Shown: one piece after another, positions 34,563-46,280 of the stretch
Numbering within the stretch: position 1 is the stretch's first letter
Layout of the letters: each line of letters begins with the position of its first letter
Origin: Dipteris shenzhenensis
Taxonomy: Eukaryota; Polypodiophyta; Polypodiopsida; Gleicheniales
Strand: one strand, 5' to 3'
Assembly: GCA_047967505.1 (NCBI GenBank)
Contig: CM106540.1
DNA length: 64,000 bases
The notes under the pieces: generated by a model
Told to the model about the DNA's origin: nothing
The model's input: the letters and a program-made list of their open reading frames with translations, nothing else
Database searches by the model: none
Program-made: the position numbers and the translations under genes

Positions 34563-34662
34563 CGAATTCAAGAAGCAAGGTTAGATTGAAATTTATCATT
34601 TTGTATACTCCAAAAGGCTCTCAAATGACTATATCTATTTCGTCCCTTACCGCAAAACAAGA

Positions 34663-37600
34663 ATGGAGGTGCAGCTGAATGATATAGGCATATTGTGTTG
34701 TTACTATAGGAAATTATTGGAGCCTGAAAAAGAAAATATGGATCCGAACCTTCTTTCTGTTAAACAAATGAAAGGATTTCTTTCTTGTGGTGTAGCAAAA
34801 GGTTTGATTGAGGAAAAAAAATACAAAACAGTCAAACGCAATGTTGTAGAGGACTTTGTATCCAATAATCAAGTTGATGGCACTACAATCCAAGAGGCTC
34901 TTGATGTTAGTGGAGTTAGCAGGAAGGCATATAGTTCGATTTTCCATGCGATATCCTCAAATTTGAAAGATCAAAGGATTAAACGAGTTTTACTGCCAAA
35001 TCCAGCAACCGTGTGGAGGATAAGAGGTCATTTGAATGAAAGTATAGATGAATTTATTGGGAAATATATCCATATTGAAGAAATATTTCATGGTGGTAAA
35101 GGAACCACTATGTATGATCCTTGGAACAATATATTTGTAGATCTACAACAACTTCAAAGAAGAATGGTCGAGTTTTATGGAATAACATTTGAGGAGTGCA
35201 AAGGCATTTTGAAATTTGTTATCAAACTAGATGAGTGTGAGGTTGTAAAGGAAAAGAAAATGGAAAGAGTTACTATTACATTGATGAATGGAGCAATTGA
35301 TACATCATTGACTGAAGCAAGTTCAAAGTATTTTAGTGTGCAGTCGGAGAAACACATATGGTGGTTAGGCTCGTTCCAGGTATGACCATTTTTTGTTTTG
35401 TACTTGATTTTGGTCATTGTTTTCAAATCTGTTATAGTAAGACTTTTTTTCTATAATGTGGCAGGTGAAGACAAAAGACCATGAAACACTAGATTGGGTG
35501 TTTCACCACACGAAAATACCAAGAATAATCAAAAGACAAGTGCAAGGCGAGAATCTCCATGTTGCAGGAAAAGGTGATTTTCAAGTAGAGTGGCACATGG
35601 CCGGGGATCTTAAAACACTTAAGTGCATGTATAATGTTAGTAAAGGAGGCAACTCAAAGTCTCCTTGTCTTTATTGCAAAGAATCAGCTCAAGTAATGGA
35701 TTCAAAATGGTGGAAGAGAGCACCTGATAGAGATAAAGTTGACCCTGACTTCAAGGCCATTCTGGACATTCCACTATGTAATGTTCACATCTGCACATTG
35801 CATGGTCTATGTCAAATTATTGAGAAATTGGTACTTTTATATATTGGATTTGCTTGGAAACTCTATCCCGAAAAAAATAGAAAGGATGCTCTTCAAGCAT
35901 TGGAAAAAGTGTTATCCGATATAGGTCTGCATGGAGGAGATGTTCAAATCACAAAGGATTTTAAAAAGTCTACCAATGGCAAGGAGGTACCAATCAAGCC
36001 CTCTATTGGTGGTGTTAAGGCAAGAAGATTCTTGTCTCGACCCAAACACAGTAAGCAGGTAAGGCAAGGTAGAATAGTTTCAAAGATTAATTATGGATTG
36101 TGGAAGCAAGTCCATAATGCTGTGAAAGATCATGAGGCAGATGGGGAAGCACGAAATAGGAAGGCAGAGGTGTGGAGGTCTCTTGATCAACTCTTTGAGA
36201 GTGCTCTCAACGGAAGCAAGAACGGAAGAAGGAGAGAGAGAGGCAGAGAGCCACACAAGTTTTGGTGGGTGCAGAACCACCCTAATCTTCTTTTTCATTC
36301 ATTTATATATGTGTTTGAGTATTGTACATAACTGGGGTTAAGGCACAGTGACCTTTAACCCCCACAACCTCCCACTTAAAGGACAATGTGCCTTTAAGGG
36401 AGAACAACTAGTGAGCATACTATCCAATGCCCATCAATACACGACAATACTCAAACCGCTGACTAGGTAGACTCTTCGTCAGCATATCTGCAGGGTTATC
36501 ATCTGTATGAACCTTGACAAGCTCTATGCGCTTGTCCTCAAGTACCTCCCTGATGAAATGATACCTAACCTCAATGTGTTTGGTCTTTGCATGAAAGACC
36601 GGATTCCGTGCTAGCTGAATAGCACTCATGGAATCACTATGCAATGTCGGTACACCTGTATGAATCCCCAAATCTCCCACTAGCCGATCAAGCCATATAG
36701 CCTCCTTGCAACCCATTGTGGCTGCAACATACTCAGCCTCTGTGGTAGACAAAGCAACGCACTTCTGTGCGCGAGACATCCATGACACTGCACCACCTGC
36801 AAAGGTGAACACATAACCAGAAGTGGATCTCCTACTATCCACATGCCCTGCATAGTCTGAATCTGTGTACCCAAGTACACGCATGTCTCCTTTACCAAAG
36901 CAAATGCACATCTCCTTGGTACCCTTCATGTACCTCATGATACACTTAACTGCCTCCCAATGCCTCTTTCCTGGATTAGCCATATATCGGCTAACAAATC
37001 CCACTGCAAATGCAATGTCTGGTCTAGTAGCTATCATAGCATACATAAGACTCCCAACTGCTGATGCATAAGGAACCTTGGCCATCATGGCCCTTTCCTC
37101 ATCTGATTTGGGACTATCTGTATGACTCAGTTTCACATATGGAGGCAATGGAGTACTCACTGCTTTCCCCCCCTCCATATTGAAACGCTGCAATACTTTT
37201 GTAACATACTCTTTTTGTGAAAGCCAAAGGAGTTTCCTACTCCGATCACGCGTGATGCGCATACCAAGAATATGACCTGCAAGTCCCAAATCCTTCATAT
37301 CAAAGGCCTCATGCAACTTGGCCTTTAATGCATCTAGCTCATAAGTATTCTTGCTAGCCAATAGCATATCATCCACATATAGTGCCAGGATTATCAAGCT
37401 ACTATCCTTAGCCCTTTTAGTGTAGAGGCAGTGATCAATTTCACTCCTTCTAAAACCTTGGGACCGAATGAAAGCATCAAACTTCTGATACCATTCTCTA
37501 GGTGCTTGCTTAAGACCATAGAGACTCTTTTTCAGCTTGCAAACTAAATGCTCTTTGCCCTTTTCTTCAAAGCCTTCCGGTTGCACCATGTAAATTTCCT

Positions 37601-40600
37601 CATGCAAATCCCCATGCAAGAAAGCTGTCTTGACATCCATTTGCATAAGCTCCATATCTTCTACTGCCACTAGTCCAAGCATGCATCTAAGTGTGGTCAT
37701 CTTCACAACCGGAGAGAATATCTCATCAAAGTCCACACCCTTCTCTTGCTTGAACCCTTTAGCAACCAATCGGGCCTTGTACCTAGGCACATCATCACCT
37801 GTGACCTTCATTTTGTAGACCCATTTACATGGCAATGCTTTCTTTCCATGTGGCAAAGAAACCAAGTCCCAAGTCTTATTCTTCATAAGTGAACTCATCT
37901 CTGATTGCATAGCATACTCCCACTTGCGTTGATCCTCATGCATCATAGCCTCTTTGTAGCAAGAAGGCTCCCCGCAATCAGTAAGCATCACATAGTCTAC
38001 CCCTGGAACAAACCTATCAGGCGGTCTAGACACTCTAGATGATCTTCTCAATGGCATTTCAGCTTGCTGTCCCACTTGCATATCAGCCACATTTGGCTCA
38101 TCATTTCCACCAATAGATGATCCATCATCTACCCTTGATTGTATACCTGTGGGAGTACTTGGTGGTACCATTTCTTGCACATTTGGTGCATGGACAGCTT
38201 GCTGTCTATCAACATATGCAGGTGGATTCACATCCTGGAAAGTGATTCTCCTCATTTCCACATCCCTCATGGGTGCCTTATGCATCTTCTTCTCATTGAA
38301 GACCACATCATGGCTGCGTATGATCTTCTTTGCTTCTGGATCCCAGAGACGATAGCCCATCTCTCCACTTTCACCATAACCTAGAAAGATGCATTTCCTA
38401 GACTTAGGATCTAGCTTCTTTCGAAGCTCTTTTGGCACATGTGCATATGCCTCACACCCAAATATACGCAAATGAGAGTAAGAGGGCTTCTTTCCACTCC
38501 ATGCCTCTTCAGGAATACCACCATCCAAACTCTTACTAGGTGATCTATTGATCACATGCACTGCAGTCTTCATTGCCTCAGCCCAAAAACCACCAGAAAG
38601 ACTTGCATTGGAAAGCATGCATTGCAACCTTTCTTGAATGGTACAGTTCATCTTTTCTGCAACTGGATTTTGCTCTGGAGTACGAGGGGATGTGAGCTCC
38701 CTCTTAATCCCACGTGTATCACAGAAATACTGAAAGTCATGAGAGAGATACTCTCCACCATTGTCAGTCCGTAGGCATTTAAGCATTCTACGTGACTGAT
38801 TCTCAACCAAGGCCAGCCATTTCTGAAATACCTGGAACACATCACTCTTCCGAGCTATAGCATAAGCCCACACTTTCCTAGTTGCATCATCAATGAATGT
38901 CACATAGTATTCAGCCCCGCCTAATGACCGTGTAGGCATGGGACCACACACGTCTGAATGCACCAAATCAAGCTTTTCAAACTCTTTCTTTCCCCTTCTT
39001 TTATGGGCTGATTTAGTCTGCTTCCCATAGAGACAATGCTCACAAAATTCAAAATCAGAGAAACTCAAATGCGGTACATAACCCAAACGGCATAAGAGTT
39101 TCATTCCATTCTGGCTCATGTGCCCCAACCTGCAATGCCACAAAGAAGTGCTTGGCTGCTCGGTTATTGCAACAACACGATCAAATACCCCTGATACATG
39201 TTAGGGATACAAAGTCCCACACTTGGCACCCCTGGCCAAAAGCATAGAGCCCTTTTGAATTTTCCAACTTTGAAAGCCAAAAGTGGTGTGAAAACCAGCA
39301 TCATCTAGCTGACCCACTGAAATAAGACTCTTGGTCAGCTTAGGCACATGTCTCACATGTTTCAAAACAAATGCAGACCCATTTGCAAAAGAAAACTTTA
39401 TGTCACCTGCTCCCACTATGTCACATGCATAGTCATTTCCAAGATGCACACAACCTGTCTTTCCACTATCATAAGTGGAGAACCATTCCCTATGGGGAGT
39501 AACATGGAATGAAGCACCAGAATCCAAAATCCAATCCTGGGAATATGCATCATCTGAAGTGGTAAGCAACTCTGCAGATAAACTAGACATGAAGAGAACA
39601 TCATTGTCACTATCATGTGTGACTGCATTGATCTCCTCGATCTTCACTTTTCCTTTGTCCTCCCTTGGACTCTCTTCCTTTTGATTTGCACCCCAATTTG
39701 CATTCTTTTTCTTATCCTTTTGCTCTCTTTTCAGCTTGTAGCAATCCTTTTTCATATGGCCCTTCTTGCCACAATGGTAACACTCAATGTTTCGTGCCCT
39801 GGATTTGCTACGAGACTTCCCTCTTTCTTGGGACTTCCCCCTGAACTGTGATCTGCCCCTTTGCACATTTAAGGCTGCATCCTGCTTGTTGCCATCCATA
39901 GACTTCCGTCTAATCTCCTCGGCCAACAAGCTACCCACAACATCATCAAATTTCAGTACTCCACCAGGTGCAGAGTTACTGACAGCTGTACGGAAGGTAT
40001 CCCATGAGGATGGCAATGAACATAAGAGAAATATTGCCTTAGTCTCCGCATCAAAATTCATTTTCTGAGCCTGAAGCTGGCTGAAAATAATATTGAATTC
40101 ATTCAAGTGAGAAGCAATGGAGACCCCTTCCTTCATCTGCAGCTCAAACAACCTCTTCATGAGGTAAACTTTATTAGAGGCAGTTTCCTTCTCATAAGTG
40201 GCACACAGTTTCTTCCACAAATCTTCCGTAGTCTGCTCATTTACTACTATGAAATAAACTGACTCTGCAAGATGAAGTCTAATAGTAGACTTTGCTAATG
40301 CATCCAACTCATTCCAATCATCCTCAGACATATTTGCAGGCTTAGCTTCAATCCCTGCCAAGGGTTTAATCTGCTTCTTTTGAATAAGCACATCCCTTAT
40401 CTGTTCTTTCCACAAAGAAAAGTTTGTCCCATCAAACTTTTTAATGCTGAAAAACTCCTTTTCAGGCATGGAAGAGGATGCCATGATGCAAATAAAGCAA
40501 AATCCCAAATGCTAGTGCCTGCAAGAGAGAATCACACCAAATACCAAGTGCACCCAAAGGTGTATGCCACAATAGAGTGAAATATCACCAAAACTCAAAA

Positions 40601-42661
40601 CTCAAAGCATCTGACTCATGTGCATATACTATGCATCCATATGAGCAAATCTGGCCCAAAAGAAAATGCCAATAAGTGCCAAATGACTCAAGCATAAACA
40701 CCGTCCACTAGCATATGCATCAATTATATCTCATCCAAGAGAGCATAGCACTATCAGTGCATCACCAACAATGTGTCAAAGCTGTCCCTCAGCATAAAAT
40801 AGCATCCACGTGCAAAGCGTCCATAAAAAAATAGCATCCCACAAGGCAATTTGGGCCTATCAGCGCATCCAACAAGGACCGCAATGCATCCAAATGGCCT
40901 ATAAATCATCCACTGCAACCCAATGCATACCACGAATGAGCGCACACTGCTCAAACTGCAACCAGAGTGATCTGCATAAGGTATGCTCAAGAAATCATAG
41001 TCCCACGGTAATGACCGCTACTGAAAATAGAACCTGAGATGCCTCAAAACATGGGTGCCATTGCATAATCGGACTCAGCAAGAAAATCTGCAAATATCTC
41101 TCTTCTGCCAGAACTCCAAAATCCCAACCGATGAGTGAGAAAAGGGAGTCAACACTTATCCACTACCATGTGGCATAAATCTAAGGTTTCAAAACCTTAG
41201 TATGAAAAATGCATAACAGAGAGACGAAATCGAATACACAGAGATTTATAACTCTGAAAATCCTCCATCGAATCACGCAAGAACTGATAGGTAGGGGTTT
41301 TTGGGCGTCCGAAATGCAATGGGACAGACGGTTTTGGAAACCGTGGTCTCAATCACTGGGTCCAACACACAGACTGAAAAACGTTTTTTGAAACAGAGCT
41401 ATCTGTAAACTCCACCGGAGTGCGAATGATGAGCAACATAGAAGTTTTAGGACCTCCTGAGTCCACCGAAACTGACAGATCTGCAAATGGTTGCTCCAAA
41501 CTTGAGTTCCAACACCCGGGCAAAAAACGCAGAAACTGACACTGTGAGTCAGAAATCCACTGAAATGATCCCGGATTCAAGAATAAAGGTGTTTCCAGGC
41601 TCCTGAAGTAATGTGGACACCAAAAGCAAGCAATAGTTGCCTCTACAAATCAATACGGAGTCTCTGTCATCGAACGGAACAGGGAAAAGCTCAAAAAACG
41701 ACTTTTTCTTTGAAAGCTCTTAACAGGCTCTCAAAACCACTTCGCAAAGCCAAAGTGACTTTTCCAAATGTTTCTCCAAGGTCTCTGCACACTCGGATGC
41801 AAGTAAAGTCACCCACAAAGCTTCCCATAAAGCTTCTCCTTCCTCCCACAGAGCTGCTGAGCTTCCAAGCATTCACGCACGCTCAGCTAGATCACCCGGG
41901 CTCTGATACCAGTTGAGAGTGCTCTCAACGGAAGCAAGAACGGAAGAAGGAGAGAGAGAGGCAGAGAGCCACACAAGTTTTGGTGGGTGCAGAACCACCC
42001 TAATCTTCTTTTTCATTCATTTATATATGTGTTTGAGTATTGTACATAACTGGGGTTAAGGCACAGTGACCTTTAACCCCCACACTCTTCATGTTCTATG
42101 ACAAAGTAACATGGACAAAGAGTGATTACAAAAACTTTGAGGAGGCAATTAAACATTTTGGGAAGTCAATGAAAGATGCGTGGACAGCCTGCAATATAAC
42201 TCACTACATGGTAAGGTTCTGTCTTCTTCTTTTACTTAAGTGTGATCCTCTTTTTTTTATGACTTACTATGCATTCTTATGTCTTACAGCATATCATCTA
42301 TAACCACCTTCCCTGTTTTGTCAAAAATTATGGATGCCCAGCAATTTGGTCTACCGGCCAAGGCATGGAGAAGTCTCACTACATGGCACATAATGCATTT
42401 TTTAGACACACACAACACTATGGAGGGAGTCAGAAGGCAAATAGTCTGAAGGAAGTCTTCCAATGGTTTTACCGAGGCATACTACAGAGGTTGCATGCTA
42501 AAAGAAAAGTTGCTAGCTCCAAAATCAAGCTTGCTTTTCTTCTAGCCCAAAAGCAAAGACAAAGACACACTCTAGACAATTCAATGCCAGCAGAGAGACA
42601 TAGACAATGGAGGGAATCGAAGATATTTAGAAACCATAAATGGACAAGTAAACATGAATAG
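34663..42661 (+). CDS. Unassigned transposase-like gene, split by a copia element
   Basis: Exons: 34,663-35,379; 35,465-36,195 continuing at 42,090-42,210; 42,290-42,661. All borders are GT-AG in phase 0, and no stop occurs in 646 codons once the retroelement (36,196-42,084) and one target duplication (42,085-42,089) are set aside. The protein has no family I can name. Transposase-like signs: an acidic motif IKLDECEV (exon 1), EWHMAGDLKTLKC, then SPCLYCKES (Cys-x2-Cys), then VHICTLHGLCQIIEKL (exon 2), an order resembling the D, D, C(2)C/H, E pattern of RNase-H-fold transposases. The end is basic (LHAKRKVASSKIK). Other possibilities are a domesticated transposase or a host gene. In its present state it is disrupted in exon 2. 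Confidence 0.6.
36196..36366 (-). repeat. 3' LTR of copia element
   Basis: 171 bp, unusually short for copia (often several hundred bp). Identical by eye to the other LTR, pointing to recent insertion. Confidence 0.95.
36367..36384 (-). other. Polypurine tract of copia element
   Basis: Minus-strand AAGTGGGAGGT directly before the 3' LTR, the expected plus-strand primer position. Confidence 0.75.
36420..40484 (-). pseudogene. Copia gag-pol with a single in-frame stop
   Basis: One continuous frame of about 1,355 codons from ATG at 40,484 to the stop at 36,420, broken only by TAA at 39,201-39,203. In order: gag (UBN2-type, FDGTNFSLWKEQI, LWKKLCATYEKE), zinc knuckle CYHCGKKGHMKKDC, protease DWILDSGASFH, then after the stop the integrase zinc region (LWHCRLGHM, FCEHCLYGK), the catalytic core with D, D and E motifs (SDVCGPM, LRTDNGGEY, PEQNPVAEK), reverse transcriptase with YVDDM, and RNase H (TDSDYAG, STTEAEYVA). 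The stop lies between protease and integrase. It could be a mutation or, less likely, a read-through site; other copies would tell. Confidence 0.95.
40485..41913 (-). other. Long 5' leader of the copia element
   Basis: About 1.43 kb between primer site and gag ATG with no recognised coding region. Longer than the leader of compact copia elements. Short frames here have no domain. Confidence 0.7.
41900..41911 (-). other. Primer binding site (tRNA-iMet) of copia element
   Basis: Minus-strand TGGTATCAGAGC, two bases from the 5' LTR. It is the same site as in the short retroelement at 28.7 kb. Confidence 0.9.
41914..42084 (-). repeat. 5' LTR of copia element
   Basis: 171 bp; TGTGGGGGTTAAAGGTCACT on the minus strand. 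Contains an ATTGTACATAA-like AT-rich promoter stretch near the middle. Confidence 0.95.
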
Positions 42662-42985
42662 GACTCATTTGTAACTTATTGGTGTTATGTCCACATGTTT
42701 TCAAACTCAATCAATAGAATTTTTTTTTGTGGAACAAGTGACTCTTGGTGTTATGCATCAACAATATTTCTTTTGTGAAACATATGATCTAAACGTAATA
42801 CAATTTGTTCATAATTTCAATATATTGTTTGTTTAATATTTAACGACACCACTCTATCTAAATGTACAAATCATTTCATCTTCAACTTATTGTTCATTTA
42901 TACAAGATCATACCAGACATCAAAGACTTTGTACAAATCAGTTCAACTTCAATATAATGTTTGTGCTATATTTGATGACTAAATC
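42662..42985. other. Convergent intergenic region
   Basis: AT-rich 324 bp between the stop codons of two converging genes, with AATAGAAT and AATATAATG words that could serve 3' end formation in both directions. Confidence 0.5.
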
Positions 42986-44765
42986 CTATTTCTCCCAGGG
43001 CCTGCCGATCGGAACTCTCTTTTTTATCTTGATTGGAGTCTTTTTCTTCTTTATTGGCTTGATGTCAACTGTTTGTTTATTAATGCTTGCTTCTGTTGCT
43101 TGTCTGGGAGGGGTATCCTTTTCTTCAGCTGTCTCCATGTGTTCTTCTTCTTGGATTGTGTGGCCTGATGCAATCATGGGTGGCTCTCGAAACCTTATGA
43201 GCTTGTGTTTTCCATAGCCCTCCAGACATTTGGGCTCCTTAACACCACATGCTAATGCATAAGAAGTGTAAGACAAAAAGTAAGCGGCCCTAGAGGCCTG
43301 CTTATTCACATAATCTCCAAATATATCCATGGCAGACAACCTCTCTATCAAAATGATCTTTTTCTTTTGCCATGAAAGATCATGTCCACCTAAAACCCTG
43401 GACAAACATTTTATGAAGTAAACAATGGCTTCTCTATTGTTGCTCAACTGCCTATGGTAAATCAAGATCTTAGCACTACCTAGATCATGAATATAATGAG
43501 TTAGTCCTGACAGTTTGTGAAATCGAACCGGCCTACTTCCACTTGATCTCTGGAGGAATGTGTCATCCTCAATTTGTAGCTGCCACATATCAAAAGATTG
43601 GAGTGAGACAATACACAACCTACAAAACATTTAAGCAGAAGACAAATTATTTGATTTGAAGTACCTTCTCATTTTCATCAGCAACAAGCAGTTCATCTTT
43701 CCAAAGATTTATTCCTCTCCCCTCCAGTCCAGCCTCTTATTTAAGCTTTTCCGTGTATAGTGCTGAGAGATTCATAGCTTCCTGTGTGAGCTGGAAGGCA
43801 GCTTCATCTGGCTCTTGGAACTTTTCAGCCTCTTTGAAACAAAAAGTAAGGGCCTCTGCAGGATCAAAAATTGTTTCCAAAGCCAGTAGTGAATGGTCAT
43901 CCTCTATGCCAACCTCCTTGTCAAGCCTTGAAGCCTGGGCAATAAGGGAAATGGCATATTCCTCCCTCAAATTGAACATACACTCTATATCATGGAGTAA
44001 AACATAATCTTTTCCACCAATCAAGACACCTGGAAGCATGGGCACTGCATAGTTGCTACTCTGAACATCAAAATCTTCAACTGGCTCTGCTCCCCTAAGA
44101 GTTTTTGTCCTCAGCAAACATAGTAGTGGTGCTAAGGCCATAATATCCTTGTGCCAATCCCTATCTTGAATCTCCTTGATCTTCTTCATCTTCTCCTTCA
44201 TCTTCATCTCCTCTTCTTGGCTTACCTTGAAGGGCTTCATCCATGAGATCTGCTTCACCATTGCTGCTATCCTCCTAGCAGGAGCTTCCTTACTCCAGGG
44301 CGTCGCTTCTCAATGGTGGATCTTTAAAATGCGCTGCTCTACAGCCCAGCATTGTCTCTGCAGAAGTTGCCATCTCCCATCTTTCATTCTTCCTACAAGT
44401 ACTTGATCTCCCAATCCACTTAACGTTTTGAAAAGCCTCTTCAGCTCCATGATCTTCAGGTAGGGGCAACTCATCTGACCGGTGGGATCAAGAGAAGAGG
44501 CTGCCATTTCACCATGGCTGCTCCTATAAGCTGAAGGAGAATTTGCATCTTTTCTACTCTCTACCTCAACCATTTGTGAAATGCTTTCACAAGGAGCTGG
44601 GTGACTTATTGCTAAGCTCTCCATGAAGTTTGGTGGCCAGTGGTTGTGATTTTGAGCTGTAGTGAGTGAAAAACCAATCGAGTTTCTACCTCCAATGCTG
44701 GGCGACGTGTGTAAGGACTGTGCCTTTGCTTCTTGGTGTTGATAGTCCTTGATTGAGGTTTCCAA
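42986..44765 (-). pseudogene. Unassigned gene converging on the transposase-like gene
   Basis: First long exon 44,765-43,665 (one frame, interrupted by TGA near 44,310 and TAA at 43,737-43,739); second exon 43,579-42,986, joined in phase 0 by a GT-AG intron. Segments: SCPYLKIMELKRLFKTLSGL, DQVLVGRMKDGRWQLLQRQ, KPFKVSQEEEMKMKEKMKK (charged coil), VLIGGKDYVLLHDIECMF, AEALTFCFKEAEKFQEPDE, then KIILIERLSAMDIFGDYVN and a very basic tail (IKPIKKKKTPIKIKKR). No family recognised. The part upstream of 44,170 lies in the right arm and is repeated in the left arm inside the short retroelement. The basic tail suggests a nucleic-acid-binding or nuclear protein, but this is only inference. Confidence 0.55.
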
Positions 44766-46115
44766 ATTATGCTTTTAGAAGTTGTTTTGCTGCTATATGT
44801 ATGGTGAAAGCTGAGTTGCAACTTTGCTCTCATACTCTTGGTTATCATTTAGAAGTGATAGTCAAAGTTTGACTATGTGTTGACTGAAACTTAGCCAAAC
44901 TAAACTTTGACTGTCAGTATTGAAAAGTTCAAGGTGAGGAGGATTCCACCTAAGAGATTATGGAGATAAAATGGTTAGATGGTTTGATACTTCATTTGCT
45001 TATCATTGCATTAATGATAGCTTCAAAAGGATATGCTTGGAACAAAGGCTTCAACTACAACTATTATGTTGCTTACTTGATTGAGGATGCCATAGTTATA
45101 TAGTTTCAACATCTTTCATGATGTATGAGATGAACTTGTATTTGATTGAATATACTTTGCCATACAATCATGACCACTTCTTGTACAAGAGTAGACACTG
45201 CCCTTGCATGACAAGTGGTAAGACCCTCTTCAGTCCATATAATTCACAAAATGGTCTTAAAGCTTGGACACTCAAAGAAGGTGAAGGACTACAAGGATCT
45301 TGTATTGCAGAATATGAACAAGATACATTAAAGAGTGTAAAGAAGGACAAAGAGAAAAGGAGCTACAAGATTATCTACACCAAGAACCTCTCCAACGACA
45401 ATGAACCTCACACTATGCTAGCTTAGAAGAGAAGAAGGAAAAGGACAAGATATGCCATCAAAGGGGGGTATTTCCCCACATCTTCCACTTAGAATGTTTT
45501 TGTGTGTGTGGTCAATAAGGGTTCTCTGCCTTGGGATGTCCCCCTCAAATGATTGTTAGTCTTATGTGTTACCTTGTTGGATCTAAGGGTATTCCCATGC
45601 ATAGTCATTGTGTATCTCCCAATTGTAAACCAACAAACCAAAGTCAGAGTGAGATCATGTTGGGATGAGGATGCCCAAATGAGTCTACTACTGATGCAAC
45701 TAGACTGAGTACCAGGTTGTGGATCTGTGTGTTGCGACTAGAGGTGGGCCAGCCATGAAGTTTCCCATGGACTACTGCTAGGGTTGAGGTCATCAATTTG
45801 TGGGGGGGAATGAAGGACAAATTGATTTAATGGGATCTAGAGTCCTAAGGTCTAAGATTGTAAGTGTGTGAACACATGGTGTGCTTGGATAGGTGTCAGT
45901 AGGTGTGATTGAGTGAATCTAGGTGTGGGGTGTGTGATTGAGAGAATCATGGAGCTGATTGAGAGATTTATGGATCTAGATGCTCTAATGAGCTCACATA
46001 TGATGTCACTACTGGACGTGACTAGAGCCTATATATTGGGCTTGTCTCTCATGAATAAACTCTCTCTCTTTTCATCATCTTGTCTTCTTCATCTTTTCTC
46101 CATGCTACTCCAACA
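44170..46115 (+). mobile_element. Short LTR retroelement, right copy (5' LTR lost)
   Basis: Inverted copy of 26,857-28,625. Its 3' LTR is 45,811-46,115, next to TATAC (46,116-46,120), the complement of the GTATA duplication seen in the left arm. The 5' LTR and primer site are missing because arm homology stops at 44,170 inside the captured gene fragment. It holds about 170 bp (45,524-45,693) absent on the left. A 102-codon frame at 45,118-45,426 has no recognised domain. Confidence 0.85.
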
Positions 46116-46280
46116 TATACTTCAACTCCTTGCATTTTGGGGAACTTGTAGACCACGATCATGAGTGCCAATGAATGCGATTGTTAGTGAGCAGTCTTGA
46201 CTCTTAAGCTAAGGGTCTTAGGTATGGAGAGAAGGGGGAGATGAGATGGCAATTACTTAAGCAGAAATAGGGCACGTGTT

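Larger units (their letters stand above)
36196..42084 (-). mobile_element. Young full-length Ty1/copia retrotransposon
   Basis: 5,889 bp, reading on the minus strand. The two 171-bp LTRs (36,196-36,366 and 41,914-42,084) look identical by eye, start TG and end CA, and are flanked by CTCTT on both sides (36,191-36,195 and 42,085-42,089). The primer site for tRNA-iMet lies two bases inside the 5' LTR. A purine-rich tract lies next to the 3' LTR (36,367-36,384). A leader of about 1.4 kb precedes gag. It sits in the second exon of the unassigned gene, in the opposite direction. Confidence 0.97.

Noticed and set aside
39201-39203. In-frame TAA as a definite programmed read-through signal
   Set aside because: One copy cannot show this; the stop could be a plain mutation. 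Kept only as a question.
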